Shown: positions 24,442-33,704, counted from the first letter of the stretch. The stretch is 64,000 bases of DNA from Lachnospiraceae bacterium (GCA_021203205.1 JAJQBQ010000061.1:35386-99385), one strand, 5' to 3'. Program-made: numbers and translations. The notes: generated by a model from the sequence alone, not told the origin.

Positions 24442-26256
24442 TTGAACAGAAATTCATATAAGAAAGCCATCGGCTTGCTTCTGATGCTGGCATTGTTTGC
24501 AGCTATACAGTCGGTAAGTCCTGCGATGGGCCAGGAAGATGTCACGACGACAGATGAGATTTCCTATGATGAGGACGGCTTCTACATGGATGCAGATACG
24601 GGTACGACGTATTACCAGCCTGCCACAGATGAGGATTCGGATGGCATATATGAGATTTCTAACGCCGGTCAATTGTTTTGGTTTGCTGCATTGGTGAACG
24701 GCGATGCAAGCCATATGGAAGAAACAGTGACACAAAACATATCGGCGAGTGCGGTTCTCACATCAGATATTGACCTTGGATCATGGGAGTGGACACCCAT
24801 TGGAGACAATCAGACAGGAGGGGGTAACACGGCGGATAATGTCTCGTTTCGGGGAACGTTTGATGGTCAGAATCATTCAATTTCCAATCTGACGATAAAT
24901 AATACAAATGATTGCCAGGGAATGTTTGGATACATTTACCGCGGCACGGTTAAAAATCTGATTATAGATGATGTGAACATTACCGCGAAAGCATACGTTG
25001 CAGCGGTTGCCGGAACGATTTACGGTGGCAGCATTACAAACGTGTATGTTATCGGCGGCTCGATTACCGGTTCAGGCAATGATGCAGGTGGAATCGCCGG
25101 GATGGTACGAACATATTGCACCGTTAGTGGTTGTTACAATGCTGCCGCAGTCGCAACAAGCGGTTCAATTGCAGGCGGTATCACCGGAGATTTAAGAAAC
25201 AGTGCGACGGTTACCAATTGCTATAATACCGGGTTCGTCACCGCCAGTTCCAACATCGGAGGCATTGCCGGGTATGTAAGCACCGGTCAGTCCAGCATCA
25301 TCAATTGCTATAATGTAGGAGAGTTGGTCTCGACCGGCGGCAATACCGCAGGTGGCATTGTTGGTTCGCTGCAGAACCAATATAGTGGTGACACGTTCAT
25401 TCCACACAAGATCTCAGGTTGTTATTACCTGAACAGTATTGCGGATACCGGAATTGCCACCGTCAACGAAAGTTCGGACACACAGGTAACATCTTCTATG
25501 ACCACAGGCCAGTTTGCGTCCGGAGAAGTGGCATGGCTGCTTCAGAATGGGCAGAGCTCTCAGGATACGCTTGTATGGGGGCAGATGCTGACCGGTGAAA
25601 GCGTGGATACGTGTCCTGTCCTTACCACTGATGCGGATATAAAGGTGTTAAAGGTAGATTTTTATCTTGTTTCGGATGAATCTACAACGCTGATAGAGGA
25701 TGCCACAGCCTATCTGAATAATAAGTCGTTACTGACTGATTATCCTTCTTCGGGTGATACAGGGTATCTATTTTATACGGATGAAAGCTGTACAACAGTA
25801 TTCGAGGAGAGCACTATCCTTACTGTAGATACAGACATTTATGTAAGGCTGAAAGTGATTTCCGTGACCATTACCTGGGGAACGATGGAATTTACCTATT
25901 CAGACAGCACGCAGGTATGGAATCCGGAAACACATGTTTATGACACATTAGAAGCTGGCTGGACGGCAAATGATACGGACAGTGGAAAAGTTACGGTAGA
26001 AAATGAAGGAAATGTGGATATTGCCGTAAGTTATTCCTTTGCGAAAAACACGGATAATTCGGCAGTGTCCGCATTGAGCGGAGCATTTGCCATAGACAGT
26101 GAAGGAACAGAACTTATAGATTCAGCCTCAATATTGTCAGAGGGTGACAGTATGGCGGCATGGCTGATGCTATCCGGTGAACCAGAAGATTATATGGAAG
26201 AAGCAGCAGTGATTGGAAAAGTGACAGTGACAATCAACGAGGCTGGCACAGAGTAG
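24442..26256 (+). CDS. Secreted GLUG-repeat protein with C-terminal ITWG domain
   Basis: 604-aa exported protein. The TTG at 24442 is chosen because AAAGGAG stands 8 nt upstream and the first 31 residues form a good signal peptide ending near SPAMG; the frame upstream lies in the repeat region. Residues about 55-340 carry GLUG-type repeats (GGIAG, FRGTFDGQNHSISNL, CYN..), expected to form a beta-helix. Residues about 470-604 form an 'ITWG' domain: VTITWGTMEFTYSD, then W.PETHVY, W, TVENEGN and VIGKVTVTI. That domain stands alone in the three proteins at 27433-29670. First gene of a cluster of surface proteins; likely an adhesin-like or matrix component (inference). Confidence 0.75.
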   Translation: MNRNSYKKAIGLLLMLALFAAIQSVSPAMGQEDVTTTDEISYDEDGFYMDADTGTTYYQPATDEDSDGIYEISNAGQLFWFAALVNGDASHMEETVTQNISASAVLTSDIDLGSWEWTPIGDNQTGGGNTADNVSFRGTFDGQNHSISNLTINNTNDCQGMFGYIYRGTVKNLIIDDVNITAKAYVAAVAGTIYGGSITNVYVIGGSITGSGNDAGGIAGMVRTYCTVSGCYNAAAVATSGSIAGGITGDLRNSATVTNCYNTGFVTASSNIGGIAGYVSTGQSSIINCYNVGELVSTGGNTAGGIVGSLQNQYSGDTFIPHKISGCYYLNSIADTGIATVNESSDTQVTSSMTTGQFASGEVAWLLQNGQSSQDTLVWGQMLTGESVDTCPVLTTDADIKVLKVDFYLVSDESTTLIEDATAYLNNKSLLTDYPSSGDTGYLFYTDESCTTVFEESTILTVDTDIYVRLKVISVTITWGTMEFTYSDSTQVWNPETHVYDTLEAGWTANDTDSGKVTVENEGNVDIAVSYSFAKNTDNSAVSALSGAFAIDSEGTELIDSASILSEGDSMAAWLMLSGEPEDYMEEAAVIGKVTVTINEAGTE

Positions 26257-26523
26257 AAATCAGGCGAGTCGTATACAGATTTAGTTATCTATGGACTGTA
26301 TGGATTAGCCACAGGTAATATTGGGAGCTTTGAAAGTTCGGGTTCCGGGACGAAAACAGCTACACGCAAAATAATATTAAACAGTGCAGCTTCTGTAGTG
26401 TATGACAAACCGGATAGTGCTCCGTATGTTGAATTTACTCTCTTTTTAGAGGGAAGTCCGGGAGAAATTGCAGATAATACTGTGATTGGAACAATAACGG
26501 TTACACTGTCTGCTTACGAATAA
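26257..26523 (+). pseudogene. In-frame ITWG-domain tail after the amber stop
   Basis: Directly after the TAG of the 604-aa protein the same frame stays open for 88 codons to a TAA. It encodes the second half of another ITWG domain: KPDSAPYVEFTLFLEGSPGE and then NTVIGTITVTLS, matching the C-termini of the proteins at 28175 and 28987. It has no start codon or SD of its own. Either the gene was interrupted by an amber mutation, or it is the remnant of a tandem copy, or the stop is read through. Confidence 0.6.
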
Positions 26524-26545
26524 GTTTACGAGGGAGGTAACTATT

Positions 26546-27127
26546 GTGGGAAAAGAGAAAATATTGCCTGAAGAAAGGGCGATGACACCCAATACCGGAG
26601 AGAAAAAGGACAGAACGAAGCTGCTGATTATACTGCTTTTGCTGCTGATCACGGTAATCGCCGTGTGCATCACGATCTGGGCGCTGTTCTTCCGGGAAAC
26701 GAAGACGGTGACTTTATCGCCAGATTATGCACCGCAGGAGACAGAGGAAAATGCCGAGGCCATTGGCGATGACGACGACGAGAAGCTGGAAGCATCCGAG
26801 GGTGGTGGAGCTGTAAGTTTGAGCTACTCCACGGAGGTTACGATCGACCTCTCGGAGGAAACCGCAACCCTGTATTTTGCAAACCCATCCAAATCCACGC
26901 AGGACATGGTGCTGCAGCTGGTCATCCAGGATACGGTCGTCATCCAGTCGGGGCTTTTGGTACCGGGAAATCAGGTGGCATCATTGAACCTTCTGGACGG
27001 CGCTGCTGATTTGCTGGAAGAAGGCGGGTACGATGGGGAATTCCTGGTTCTTTACTATGACCCGGACAGCAGGGAAAAAGCAGTGGTCAATACGGAGATC
27101 CCGGTCACCATTACTGTGACGGAGTAA
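26546..27127 (+). CDS. Single-pass membrane protein of the surface cluster, type 1
   Basis: 193-aa protein starting at GTG (GGAGGT 7 nt upstream). A short cytoplasmic N-terminus, one transmembrane helix at about residues 27-49, an acidic linker (GDDDDEKLEASEGGG) and a beta-rich extracellular domain of about 100 residues follow. That domain shares ATLYFANPS, LQLVIQD, SGLL.PG and the final NTEIPVTI with the protein at 29825. The pair may anchor or assemble the secreted ITWG proteins at the membrane, as DUF916 proteins do in WxL clusters; this is an analogy only. Confidence 0.65.
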   Translation: MGKEKILPEERAMTPNTGEKKDRTKLLIILLLLLITVIAVCITIWALFFRETKTVTLSPDYAPQETEENAEAIGDDDDEKLEASEGGGAVSLSYSTEVTIDLSEETATLYFANPSKSTQDMVLQLVIQDTVVIQSGLLVPGNQVASLNLLDGAADLLEEGGYDGEFLVLYYDPDSREKAVVNTEIPVTITVTE

Positions 27128-27432
27128 AGGAATGTTGCGGGATAAAACTGGCAGTAGTTGCCGGGAATACGGATTCCCATTTTGCGCTGTCTAAGTATGC
27201 GATTTGTAACAGAAAAAGTATACTGCGCATAGTTGCAATGAGACAATGTTCTATGTAGAAAGTTAAAACGATATTTGCGCCTTGCGGGCGAAAATATAAA
27301 GTGCGGATGCCAGAACAAGGAGACGAGAATCAGGTTTTCTGATTCGCTGAAACGTTCGGCAGCGCAAAGTGATCCGTCTGTATCATTATGAACAGGCAAA
27401 ACACAATATTTTTATCAGGAAAGGAGCTTACT
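27128..27432. other. Intergenic leader in the surface cluster
   Basis: 305 bp without a gene. It contains an imperfect hairpin around GCGCC-TTGC-GGGCG at 27271-27296 flanked by ATATTT/AAATAT. This may end or attenuate the upstream transcript. Nothing else is supported. Confidence 0.4.
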
Positions 27433-27975
27433 ATGAAAAAGCTGATTTCGACGTTACTTACAGGTGTGATGTGCATGTCTCTTGCGGCAACAGCGTTTGC
27501 GGCCGATGGGAGCGCGACAGTGACAACGGTGCCGGGGGCACCGGACGGGATTGATGTGTATGCCCAGTATGATGACTCTACCTCCACGCCGACAGTCTAT
27601 AGTGTGGATATCACGTGGGACAGCATGACGTTTGTTTATGAAGAGACTGGCGCGAAAAACTGGGATGCATCGGATCATTCCTACACGGAGCAGACCACGA
27701 GCGCGTGGACATACAGCGAGGCGGAAATCACCGTGACGAACCACTCCAATGCGGCGGTGGATGTAACACTTGCGTATACTGCTGATGACACGGTTGATTC
27801 TGGCGTGACTGGAAGCCTGGATGTGACGAGCGGTACGCTTGCAGCTGGTGAGGTCGATGGATATGCGACTGCAGATACACTGACTTCAATTTTTACTGTC
27901 AGCGGAACGCCGAATTCAAGTGTTGTGACAGCAGAAGGTGTGAAAATTGGCACAATCAGTATTACGCTGGAATAA
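27433..27975 (+). CDS. Secreted ITWG-domain protein A
   Basis: 180-aa exported protein with a clear signal peptide (MKKLISTLLTGVMCMSLAAT.AFA). It consists of one ITWG domain: VDITWDSMTFVYEE, W.ASDHSY, W, TVTNHSNAAVDV and a last strand GTISITLE. AAAGGAG lies 6 nt before the ATG at 27433. It is closely related in plan to proteins B and C, so this is a tandem family. There is no wall-anchoring motif; association with the membrane-anchored neighbours or self-assembly is inferred. Function unknown. Confidence 0.75.
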   Translation: MKKLISTLLTGVMCMSLAATAFAADGSATVTTVPGAPDGIDVYAQYDDSTSTPTVYSVDITWDSMTFVYEETGAKNWDASDHSYTEQTTSAWTYSEAEITVTNHSNAAVDVTLAYTADDTVDSGVTGSLDVTSGTLAAGEVDGYATADTLTSIFTVSGTPNSSVVTAEGVKIGTISITLE

Positions 27976-28174
27976 TTGCAGGACTTGCATCAAGTTATTC
28001 AGGGAAAACATCAAGTGACACACGGACTTTTCAGAGGAAAACTATGTGACACAGAGAACTACTCCAGAAAAAGCAGGTGGATATAAAGATTTAAAGTAGA
28101 GGGTATTTCCTCTGTTGAGAATAAAAACAGCGGGGGAAATGCTCCCAGACCGAACAGGTATATGGAGGTTGAAC

Positions 28175-28849
28175 ATGAGAAATTTTGGAAGATTGAAGAA
28201 AGCAGCAGCTGTTATGGCTGTAGCTGCCGTGTGCGTGAGTATGAATATTGGGACGGTTGCGAATGCGGAGACGTTGGATGACGTGGAAACCAATAGCGCA
28301 GATGTAACTGCTACCTACGAAAGCAGTGAGACAGAGATAGTATACAGTGTTGATATTACATGGGGAAGCCTGGAATTCACCTATACGGAAGCTGGGGCGC
28401 AGACATGGGATCCGTCTACCCATACGTATTCAGAAGCAGAAGAAGGCGGCTGGAGTTATGAAGAAGGGAGCAATATTTTGACCATAACCAACCATTCCAA
28501 CTCAGCGGTTGGTGGGACAGTAAAATGTGAGACTGATGAAACGTATGCGGAAACCATTACATTGTCCATGGACGCTGATAACGCTGTATACGAGGATAGC
28601 AACCATTTCTCAGTGATAAATAGTGCTGATCCGGTTACTTGGGTAGGATATTTCCTGAGTGATGCGTCTGATTTTGCCTTGGAAAACCCTGATGGTGCAG
28701 ATTATGTTGAAATACCCTTTGAATTGAGCGGGGATCCAGACGAGTTTGAAGGTTCAGTGACTGTCGGAACTGTAACAGTGAAATTGCTGAGTGCAACCGG
28801 TCATACCAGTTGGGGTAGTTTTTTTTCGCAAAATTATAGTTCACTTTAA
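28175..28849 (+). CDS. Secreted ITWG-domain protein B
   Basis: 224-aa exported protein. The signal peptide ends near TVANA-ETL, then VYSVDITWGSLEFTYTEAG, TWDPSTHTYSE, W, LTITNHSNSAVGG and the terminal LSGDPDEFEGSVTVGTVTVK. GGAGG is 6 nt before the ATG at 28175. It is about 60% identical by eye to protein C in the core, so a recent tandem duplication is likely. Secreted surface protein of unknown function. Confidence 0.75.
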   Translation: MRNFGRLKKAAAVMAVAAVCVSMNIGTVANAETLDDVETNSADVTATYESSETEIVYSVDITWGSLEFTYTEAGAQTWDPSTHTYSEAEEGGWSYEEGSNILTITNHSNSAVGGTVKCETDETYAETITLSMDADNAVYEDSNHFSVINSADPVTWVGYFLSDASDFALENPDGADYVEIPFELSGDPDEFEGSVTVGTVTVKLLSATGHTSWGSFFSQNYSSL

Positions 28850-28986
28850 CTACTAAGTAATGTGCTTCACGCTTACGTCGAGGCGCGTATTCGAGAAATA
28901 ACGGTTATATGAGGACTTTTGTGCAGGGTGATAGTTGAACTTATGTGGCGAGTCGAAAATCACTCGAAAATTATGGAGGTTCAGAC

Positions 28987-29670
28987 GTGAAGAAATTAAA
29001 AAAGACAGCTGCGCTGATGGTTGCGGCAGCCATGTGTGTGAGCATGAACGCGGGTATGGTCGCGTATGCGGAGACATTGGAGGGCGAAGGAAGCAGCAGC
29101 GCGGATGTAACTGCTACCTACGAAAGCAGCGAGGCAGCGACGGTTTATAGTGTTGATATTACATGGGGAAGCCTGGAATTCACTTATAAAGCAGAAGGTA
29201 CGGGAACATGGGATCCCTCGACCCATGAGTATATAACATCAGATGATGAAACCGGCTGGACTTATGAGGAAGGGAGCAATCTTGTCACCATAACAAACCA
29301 TTCCAATTCAGCGGTCGGCGGGAAAATAAGCTGTACAACTGCAAGTGCATATTCAGAAAATGTTACATTATCCATGGAGCTGGGAAACATAGTCAACGAA
29401 AATGGCGGTTACGAGGCAGTGGATTTCTCTTATGTGGGAACTCCGGAGAATGTAAAGTATGAAAATGTAATGTATTACCTGAGCAATGCAGCTGACTGTG
29501 CGCTGGAAGATCCGGATAGTGCAGCATATATTAAAATCCCATTCATATTAAGTGGTGATCCTGATGAATTTACGGAAAGCGTGACCATTGGTACAGTGAC
29601 AATCACTTTGACGAGTGCAGCTGGTTGCTCGAATATTGATGAGTATTTGACAAGCCAGGGCTATCTCTAA
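28987..29670 (+). CDS. Secreted ITWG-domain protein C
   Basis: 227-aa exported protein starting at GTG (28987), with GGAGG 7 nt upstream; the SD and surrounding bases resemble those of protein B. The signal peptide ends near VAYA-ETL. The domain repeats VYSVDITWGSLEFTYKAEG, TWDPSTHEY, TITNHSNSAVGG and LSGDPDEFTES. Stretches of the flanking intergenic DNA (TTTTGTGCAGGG...TGAA) recur after B and after C, consistent with unit-wise duplication. Function unknown. Confidence 0.75.
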   Translation: MKKLKKTAALMVAAAMCVSMNAGMVAYAETLEGEGSSSADVTATYESSEAATVYSVDITWGSLEFTYKAEGTGTWDPSTHEYITSDDETGWTYEEGSNLVTITNHSNSAVGGKISCTTASAYSENVTLSMELGNIVNENGGYEAVDFSYVGTPENVKYENVMYYLSNAADCALEDPDSAAYIKIPFILSGDPDEFTESVTIGTVTITLTSAAGCSNIDEYLTSQGYL

Positions 29671-29824
29671 AAATCGCGCGACGTTCCAGCAGGTAACTTT
29701 CAGAGCGGTGTTTCACAGTTGCTATGAGATATGTATTTGAAAAATTAACGACTACGCTGAGAGTTTTTGTGCAGGGCGTTTGCTGAATTTAAGCGGTGTA
29801 TCTTGACAGAAAGAGGAAGCCAAC

Positions 29825-30319
29825 GTGAAACAGAATAAGAGCATCTATATCGCGGCTGTAGTCTGCCTGGTTGCTATCATTGTTATGGTTGCGGCTCTTG
29901 TGAATAGCGGGGGCGAAACTGAACAATCCTCATTTATTCCTCCTGAATTCGATTCTGCCGCAGTCACCGGCACCCCGGAGCCAGAGGATGACAGCTGGAG
30001 CCAGATTAATCAGGACGGAATGGGCTTTTCGGCTCATATCTGCGGCAGTGTTGTTATCGAAAACGGTGCCGCAGACCTGTATTTTACCAATGACGAGGGC
30101 AATGAAGTCTGGCTGAAGCTGCGAATCATGGATGAGTATGGCAATATCCTCGCCGAGACAGGGCTATTAAAGCCAGGTGAGTACGTGCAGAGCGTTTTGT
30201 TTGACATACTGCCTGATGACGGCTCGTCCATCAGCATGAAGATAATGGCTTACGAGCCGGATACTTATTACAGCGCGGGGGCTGTGACACTGAATACAAC
30301 CGTGCAGATTGGAGGTTGA
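29825..30319 (+). CDS. Single-pass membrane protein of the surface cluster, type 2
   Basis: 164-aa protein with a GTG start (GAGGAAG upstream), an N-terminal transmembrane helix at residues 7-27 and an extracellular beta-rich domain. It matches the protein at 26546: ADLYFTN, LKLRIMDE, ETGLLKPGEYV and a final strand before the stop. Its stop lies 5 nt before the next start, so it is coupled to the wall-anchored protein at 30325. Likely part of one envelope assembly with the ITWG proteins (inference). Confidence 0.65.
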   Translation: MKQNKSIYIAAVVCLVAIIVMVAALVNSGGETEQSSFIPPEFDSAAVTGTPEPEDDSWSQINQDGMGFSAHICGSVVIENGAADLYFTNDEGNEVWLKLRIMDEYGNILAETGLLKPGEYVQSVLFDILPDDGSSISMKIMAYEPDTYYSAGAVTLNTTVQIGG

Positions 30320-30324
30320 CGCAA

Positions 30325-31185
30325 ATGAGAATGAACAAGATATGCACAATGGCCGTGATGCTTATCTGCATAATGGTGCTGTCCTGTCTTTCTGTGGCGG
30401 CCTCCGCCGGCGAAACAAATCTGGCAGAAACTGGTGATCAGGACGTTGATGTTTACGCCAAAACCATTTATAACTGGCCGGAGAATTGTTATACCGCAGA
30501 GGAAAAGGACGGCTGCTATACGGTGGAGACTGCGGATGGAACCATCATTACCGTCACGCCGGGTGAATCTGATGCGTCACTGCGTTTGGTTGTCTATCAG
30601 ATTGTCAGCGATGACAGTGAAGCATATACGTGGATTATGGATTGCACGGATGGCATTGGAGATGAGCGTTGGCCCTATGAGATTTATTTCATCGATGAAT
30701 CCGGAAACCGTGTGGAAATCGGAAATGCCTCTGTGTCAATCACTCTGTCGGACGGTTGTGGAGAATATTTTGCTTATCAGGTAAAGTCGGATGGAACGGT
30801 TAGCCGGATGTCGTCCTCCATGGGAGATGGTGCAATCAACTTTACTGTTTCGACAAACGGTTTTTATGTGCTTGTATCTTCTACGGAGGAAGCAGACACC
30901 ACTGGAACCGGGGACAACGGCTCTGATGACCAAACTGTTGTGGGAGATACGGGTAGTGCTGATGGGGACGAAAGCACAGCTGAAGCAGGCGGAGGTGAAG
31001 CGATTAGCACCGATAGCAGCGGAAACACAGACAATGTGAACAACACCGATGGCTTAGATGACGCAACTGACAGTGGGCAGGTGCGGACTGGAGATGATAC
31101 TTCGGTCGCAATGTGGAGTGCCATTCTTTTCCTGTCAGCCATGCTGGCAATCTTTCTGCTGAAATATGGGCGAAAGACGGAATAG
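30325..31185 (+). CDS. Cell-wall-anchored-type protein with LPXTG-like QVRTGD motif
   Basis: 286-aa exported protein: signal peptide (ending near VAASA), an extracellular region of about 165 residues, a Thr/Gly/Asp/Ser-rich stalk (about 190-250) and a C-terminal sorting-like signal QVRTGD, hydrophobic segment and KYGRK tail. This has the layout of sortase substrates with a variant of LPXTG. No sortase gene is in the window. The GGAGG overlapping the previous stop serves as SD for ATG 30325. It closes the cluster and is followed by a bidirectional hairpin. Its 3' end has a copy at 18714. Confidence 0.7.
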   Translation: MRMNKICTMAVMLICIMVLSCLSVAASAGETNLAETGDQDVDVYAKTIYNWPENCYTAEEKDGCYTVETADGTIITVTPGESDASLRLVVYQIVSDDSEAYTWIMDCTDGIGDERWPYEIYFIDESGNRVEIGNASVSITLSDGCGEYFAYQVKSDGTVSRMSSSMGDGAINFTVSTNGFYVLVSSTEEADTTGTGDNGSDDQTVVGDTGSADGDESTAEAGGGEAISTDSSGNTDNVNNTDGLDDATDSGQVRTGDDTSVAMWSAILFLSAMLAIFLLKYGRKTE

Positions 31186-31212
31186 ACATGCCGGTAGATA
31201 TGAGAGTAAAAG

Positions 31213-31250
31213 CAGCCGTGAGTGCAGAATATTTTCTACACTCACGGCTG
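31213..31250. terminator. Terminator hairpin after the surface cluster
   Basis: CAGCCGTGAGTG/CACTCACGGCTG is a perfect 12-bp stem, homologous to the hairpin at 18776-18813 including flanking bases. Confidence 0.7.
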
Positions 31251-31355
31251 TTGAAGTTTAGATTGAGATTTATTGATTTATACTTAGAATTGACCTGGGT
31301 TTAACGGATAGAATTGCCCCACCCTACGAGGTGGAAATCCGGGAATCTGGGTATT

Positions 31356-31424
31356 TTATGCTTGAACGACAGAATTCTTATAGTATTTTTGAGCACGCTT
31401 AGCGGCCTTGCTTTCGGAGCTCTT
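31356..31424 (-). pseudogene. 3' fragment of an Rpn-type nuclease gene
   Basis: The minus strand encodes SESKAAKRAQKYYKNSVVQA and a stop, matching the C-terminus of the 340-aa protein at 18834 (RRAQKYYRKSGVQA). Nothing of the rest of the gene is visible upstream. It is the mirror image of the situation at 18714, where the partner gene is the fragment. Confidence 0.7.
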
Positions 31425-31646
31425 AATTTCACATGAAATCCGCTTGATATTTCATGAAACAGATGGTATCTTTTCTGTTGTTAGAGAGGCTCGTCTCCAT
31501 CCGGTATATATTTGTTTTAACAAATAGTTTTGTGGAAAATCCAGAGAAAAGGCAGAGCCGGAAGAGATAAGGGGTAAGAAAGAATGTTCCCCTAAGAGGT
31601 AAGGTTTAGAACCTTATTCTCTGAACCTGAAATTTATGATACGAAG

Positions 31647-31718
31647 GAATACTGTGAAAGAAAACGGAACATTTATTATTATTTATGCCGCCCACCTGGC
31701 AGCAGAATGGAGATTTTT
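31647..31718 (+). promoter_or_regulatory. Repeated 5' leader, class A, copy 3
   Basis: ACTGTGAAAGAAAACGGAAC, ATTATTATTT, an imperfect GCCGCC/GGCAGC hairpin and GAATGGAGATT lead directly to the phosphoglucomutase ATG. It aligns with the leaders at 107 and 14646. Confidence 0.6.
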
Positions 31719-33431
31719 ATGAATTATCGAGAAAGCTATGAGCAGTGGTGCACGGATCCATATTTTGACGAGGCCACGAAGCAGGAATTAAGAGAGATCG
31801 CGAGTGATGAGGCGGAGATCGAGGACCGCTTTTACCGCACACTGGAGTTTGGCACGGGCGGCCTGCGGGGTGTGATCGGCGCGGGCACGAACCGCATGAA
31901 CATTTACACGGTGCGCCAGGCGACGCAGGGGCTGGCGAACTATATTTTGACGCAGCACGGCGAAGAGAAGGGCGTGGTGATCGCCCACGATTCCAGGCGC
32001 ATGTCTCCTGAGTTTTCCAGGGAGGCGGCCAGATGCCTGAATGCGAACGGCATCCGCACGTACCTGTTCGAGAGCCTGCGGCCGACGCCGGAGCTGTCCT
32101 TTGCCGTGCGGGAACTGGGCTGCATCGCCGGCATCTGTATCACGGCAAGCCACAATCCCCGGGAGTATAACGGTTACAAGGTGTACTGGGAGGACGGTGC
32201 GCAGATCACGCCGCCTCACGATAAGAATATTCTGGCCGAGGTGGCGAAGGTGCAGTCTTTCTCACAGGTGAAGACCATGGACGAGGACGATGCCAGAGTG
32301 CAGGGGCTTTTCCGGGTCGTCGGCACGGATTTTGATGAACGCTATCTTGCTCAGGTTCGCGCGCAGAGTATTGTGGGCTGTGAGCTGCCGGAGGCTGCGG
32401 ACTTAAAGGTTGTATACACGCCGCTGCACGGCGCGGGAAATGTGCCGGTGCGGCAGGTGTTGAAGTCGCTGGGATTTTCCAAGGTTTATGTGGTGGAGGA
32501 GCAGAAAAAGCCGGACGGCAACTTCCCGACCGTGGCCTACCCGAACCCGGAGGATGACGGCGCGTGGGTGCTGGCGATGGAGCTAGCGAAGAAGGTGGAC
32601 GCGGACTTGGTGCTGGCCACCGACCCGGATTCGGACCGCCTGGGTGCACGGGTGAAAGATACGAAGACAGGCGAATATATCACCTTCACCGGCAACATGT
32701 CCGGCATGCTGATCGCGGAATATGTCCTGTCGGGGCGCAGAAAAAACGGAACGATGCCGGAAAACCCGGCGCTGGTGGAGACCATCGTCACCACGGACAT
32801 GGCGAAAGCCATCGCGAAGGATTACGGCGTGGCGCTCATTGAGGTGCTGACCGGCTTCAAATATATCGGCGAACAGATCCGCATTTTCGAGGAGACCGGA
32901 GCCCACAGCTACGTGTTCGGCCTGGAAGAGAGCTACGGCTGCCTGGCGGGAACCTACGCCAGGGACAAGGATGCCTGCGTGGCGGTCATGCTGCTGTGTG
33001 AGGCGGCCGCGTACTACCGTTCCCAGGGCAAGACCCTCTGGGATGTGATGCTGGAAATGTATGAAAAGTATGGCTATTATAAGGAAGGATTGGCGACGCT
33101 GACCTTAAAGGGCATCGACGGCGCGAAGCAGATCGCCGACCGGATGACGGCTTACCGCGAAAATCCGCCAAAAACTCTTGGCGGCTTCGATGTGCTGGCC
33201 ATCCGTGACTACAAGAGCGGCATCCGCACGGACCTGACGAGCGGAGAGACGGAGCCGACGGGGCTTCCGACATCGAACGTGCTGTATTATGAGCTTTCCG
33301 ACAACGGCTGGTGCTGTGTGCGGCCGTCCGGCACGGAGCCGAAGATCAAGTTTTACTTTGGCGTGAAGGGGACGAGCCTGGAGGACGCACAGGGGAAGCT
33401 TGAAGGGGTGAAGGCGGATCTGATGAGGTGA
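31719..33431 (+). CDS. pgcA: Alpha-phosphoglucomutase / phosphomannomutase
   Basis: 570-aa enzyme of the alpha-D-phosphohexomutase superfamily, of PgcA length. It has the active-site phosphoserine loop TASHNPREYNGYK, the metal loop DPDSDRLG, the sugar-binding EESYG and the phosphate-binding RPSGTEPK in the usual order. It interconverts glucose-1-phosphate and glucose-6-phosphate, feeding glycogen, UDP-glucose and cell-surface glycans. The ATG at 31719 is chosen over 31707 because TGGAGAT precedes it, as in the two other genes with this leader. It appears monocistronic. Confidence 0.9.
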   Translation: MNYRESYEQWCTDPYFDEATKQELREIASDEAEIEDRFYRTLEFGTGGLRGVIGAGTNRMNIYTVRQATQGLANYILTQHGEEKGVVIAHDSRRMSPEFSREAARCLNANGIRTYLFESLRPTPELSFAVRELGCIAGICITASHNPREYNGYKVYWEDGAQITPPHDKNILAEVAKVQSFSQVKTMDEDDARVQGLFRVVGTDFDERYLAQVRAQSIVGCELPEAADLKVVYTPLHGAGNVPVRQVLKSLGFSKVYVVEEQKKPDGNFPTVAYPNPEDDGAWVLAMELAKKVDADLVLATDPDSDRLGARVKDTKTGEYITFTGNMSGMLIAEYVLSGRRKNGTMPENPALVETIVTTDMAKAIAKDYGVALIEVLTGFKYIGEQIRIFEETGAHSYVFGLEESYGCLAGTYARDKDACVAVMLLCEAAAYYRSQGKTLWDVMLEMYEKYGYYKEGLATLTLKGIDGAKQIADRMTAYRENPPKTLGGFDVLAIRDYKSGIRTDLTSGETEPTGLPTSNVLYYELSDNGWCCVRPSGTEPKIKFYFGVKGTSLEDAQGKLEGVKADLMR

Positions 33432-33669
33432 CAGCTATTCGAAAGTAAAAACTCGGAGGAATGATCACAGAGCATGACAGAAAAATGTTCTTTCCGAACG
33501 TTGTTTTTTACCGCCAAAGGGAGAATTGTCGATAAAATGAACGGATCCCCGCGCGAAAAGATATACTAAAAAACGAGAAAGAACCGGAAAAACATCATGT
33601 TTCGATGAGAAAAACGTCCGAAGAATCTTTTTAGAAGGAAGCATTCCTGGCAGAAACGAATCAGAAATG

Positions 33670-33704
33670 AATCCGTGGTGTTATAAGACATGACACCACG
33701 GATT
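33670..33704. terminator. Perfect 12-bp hairpin from the dispersed intergenic repeat
   Basis: AATCCGTGGTGT and ACACCACGGATT are perfect inverses around an 11-base loop. The right arm is the TGACACCACGGATT repeat seen at 21125 and elsewhere. The rest of the 450-bp gap between the phosphoglucomutase and galactosidase genes holds nothing I can support. Confidence 0.6.
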
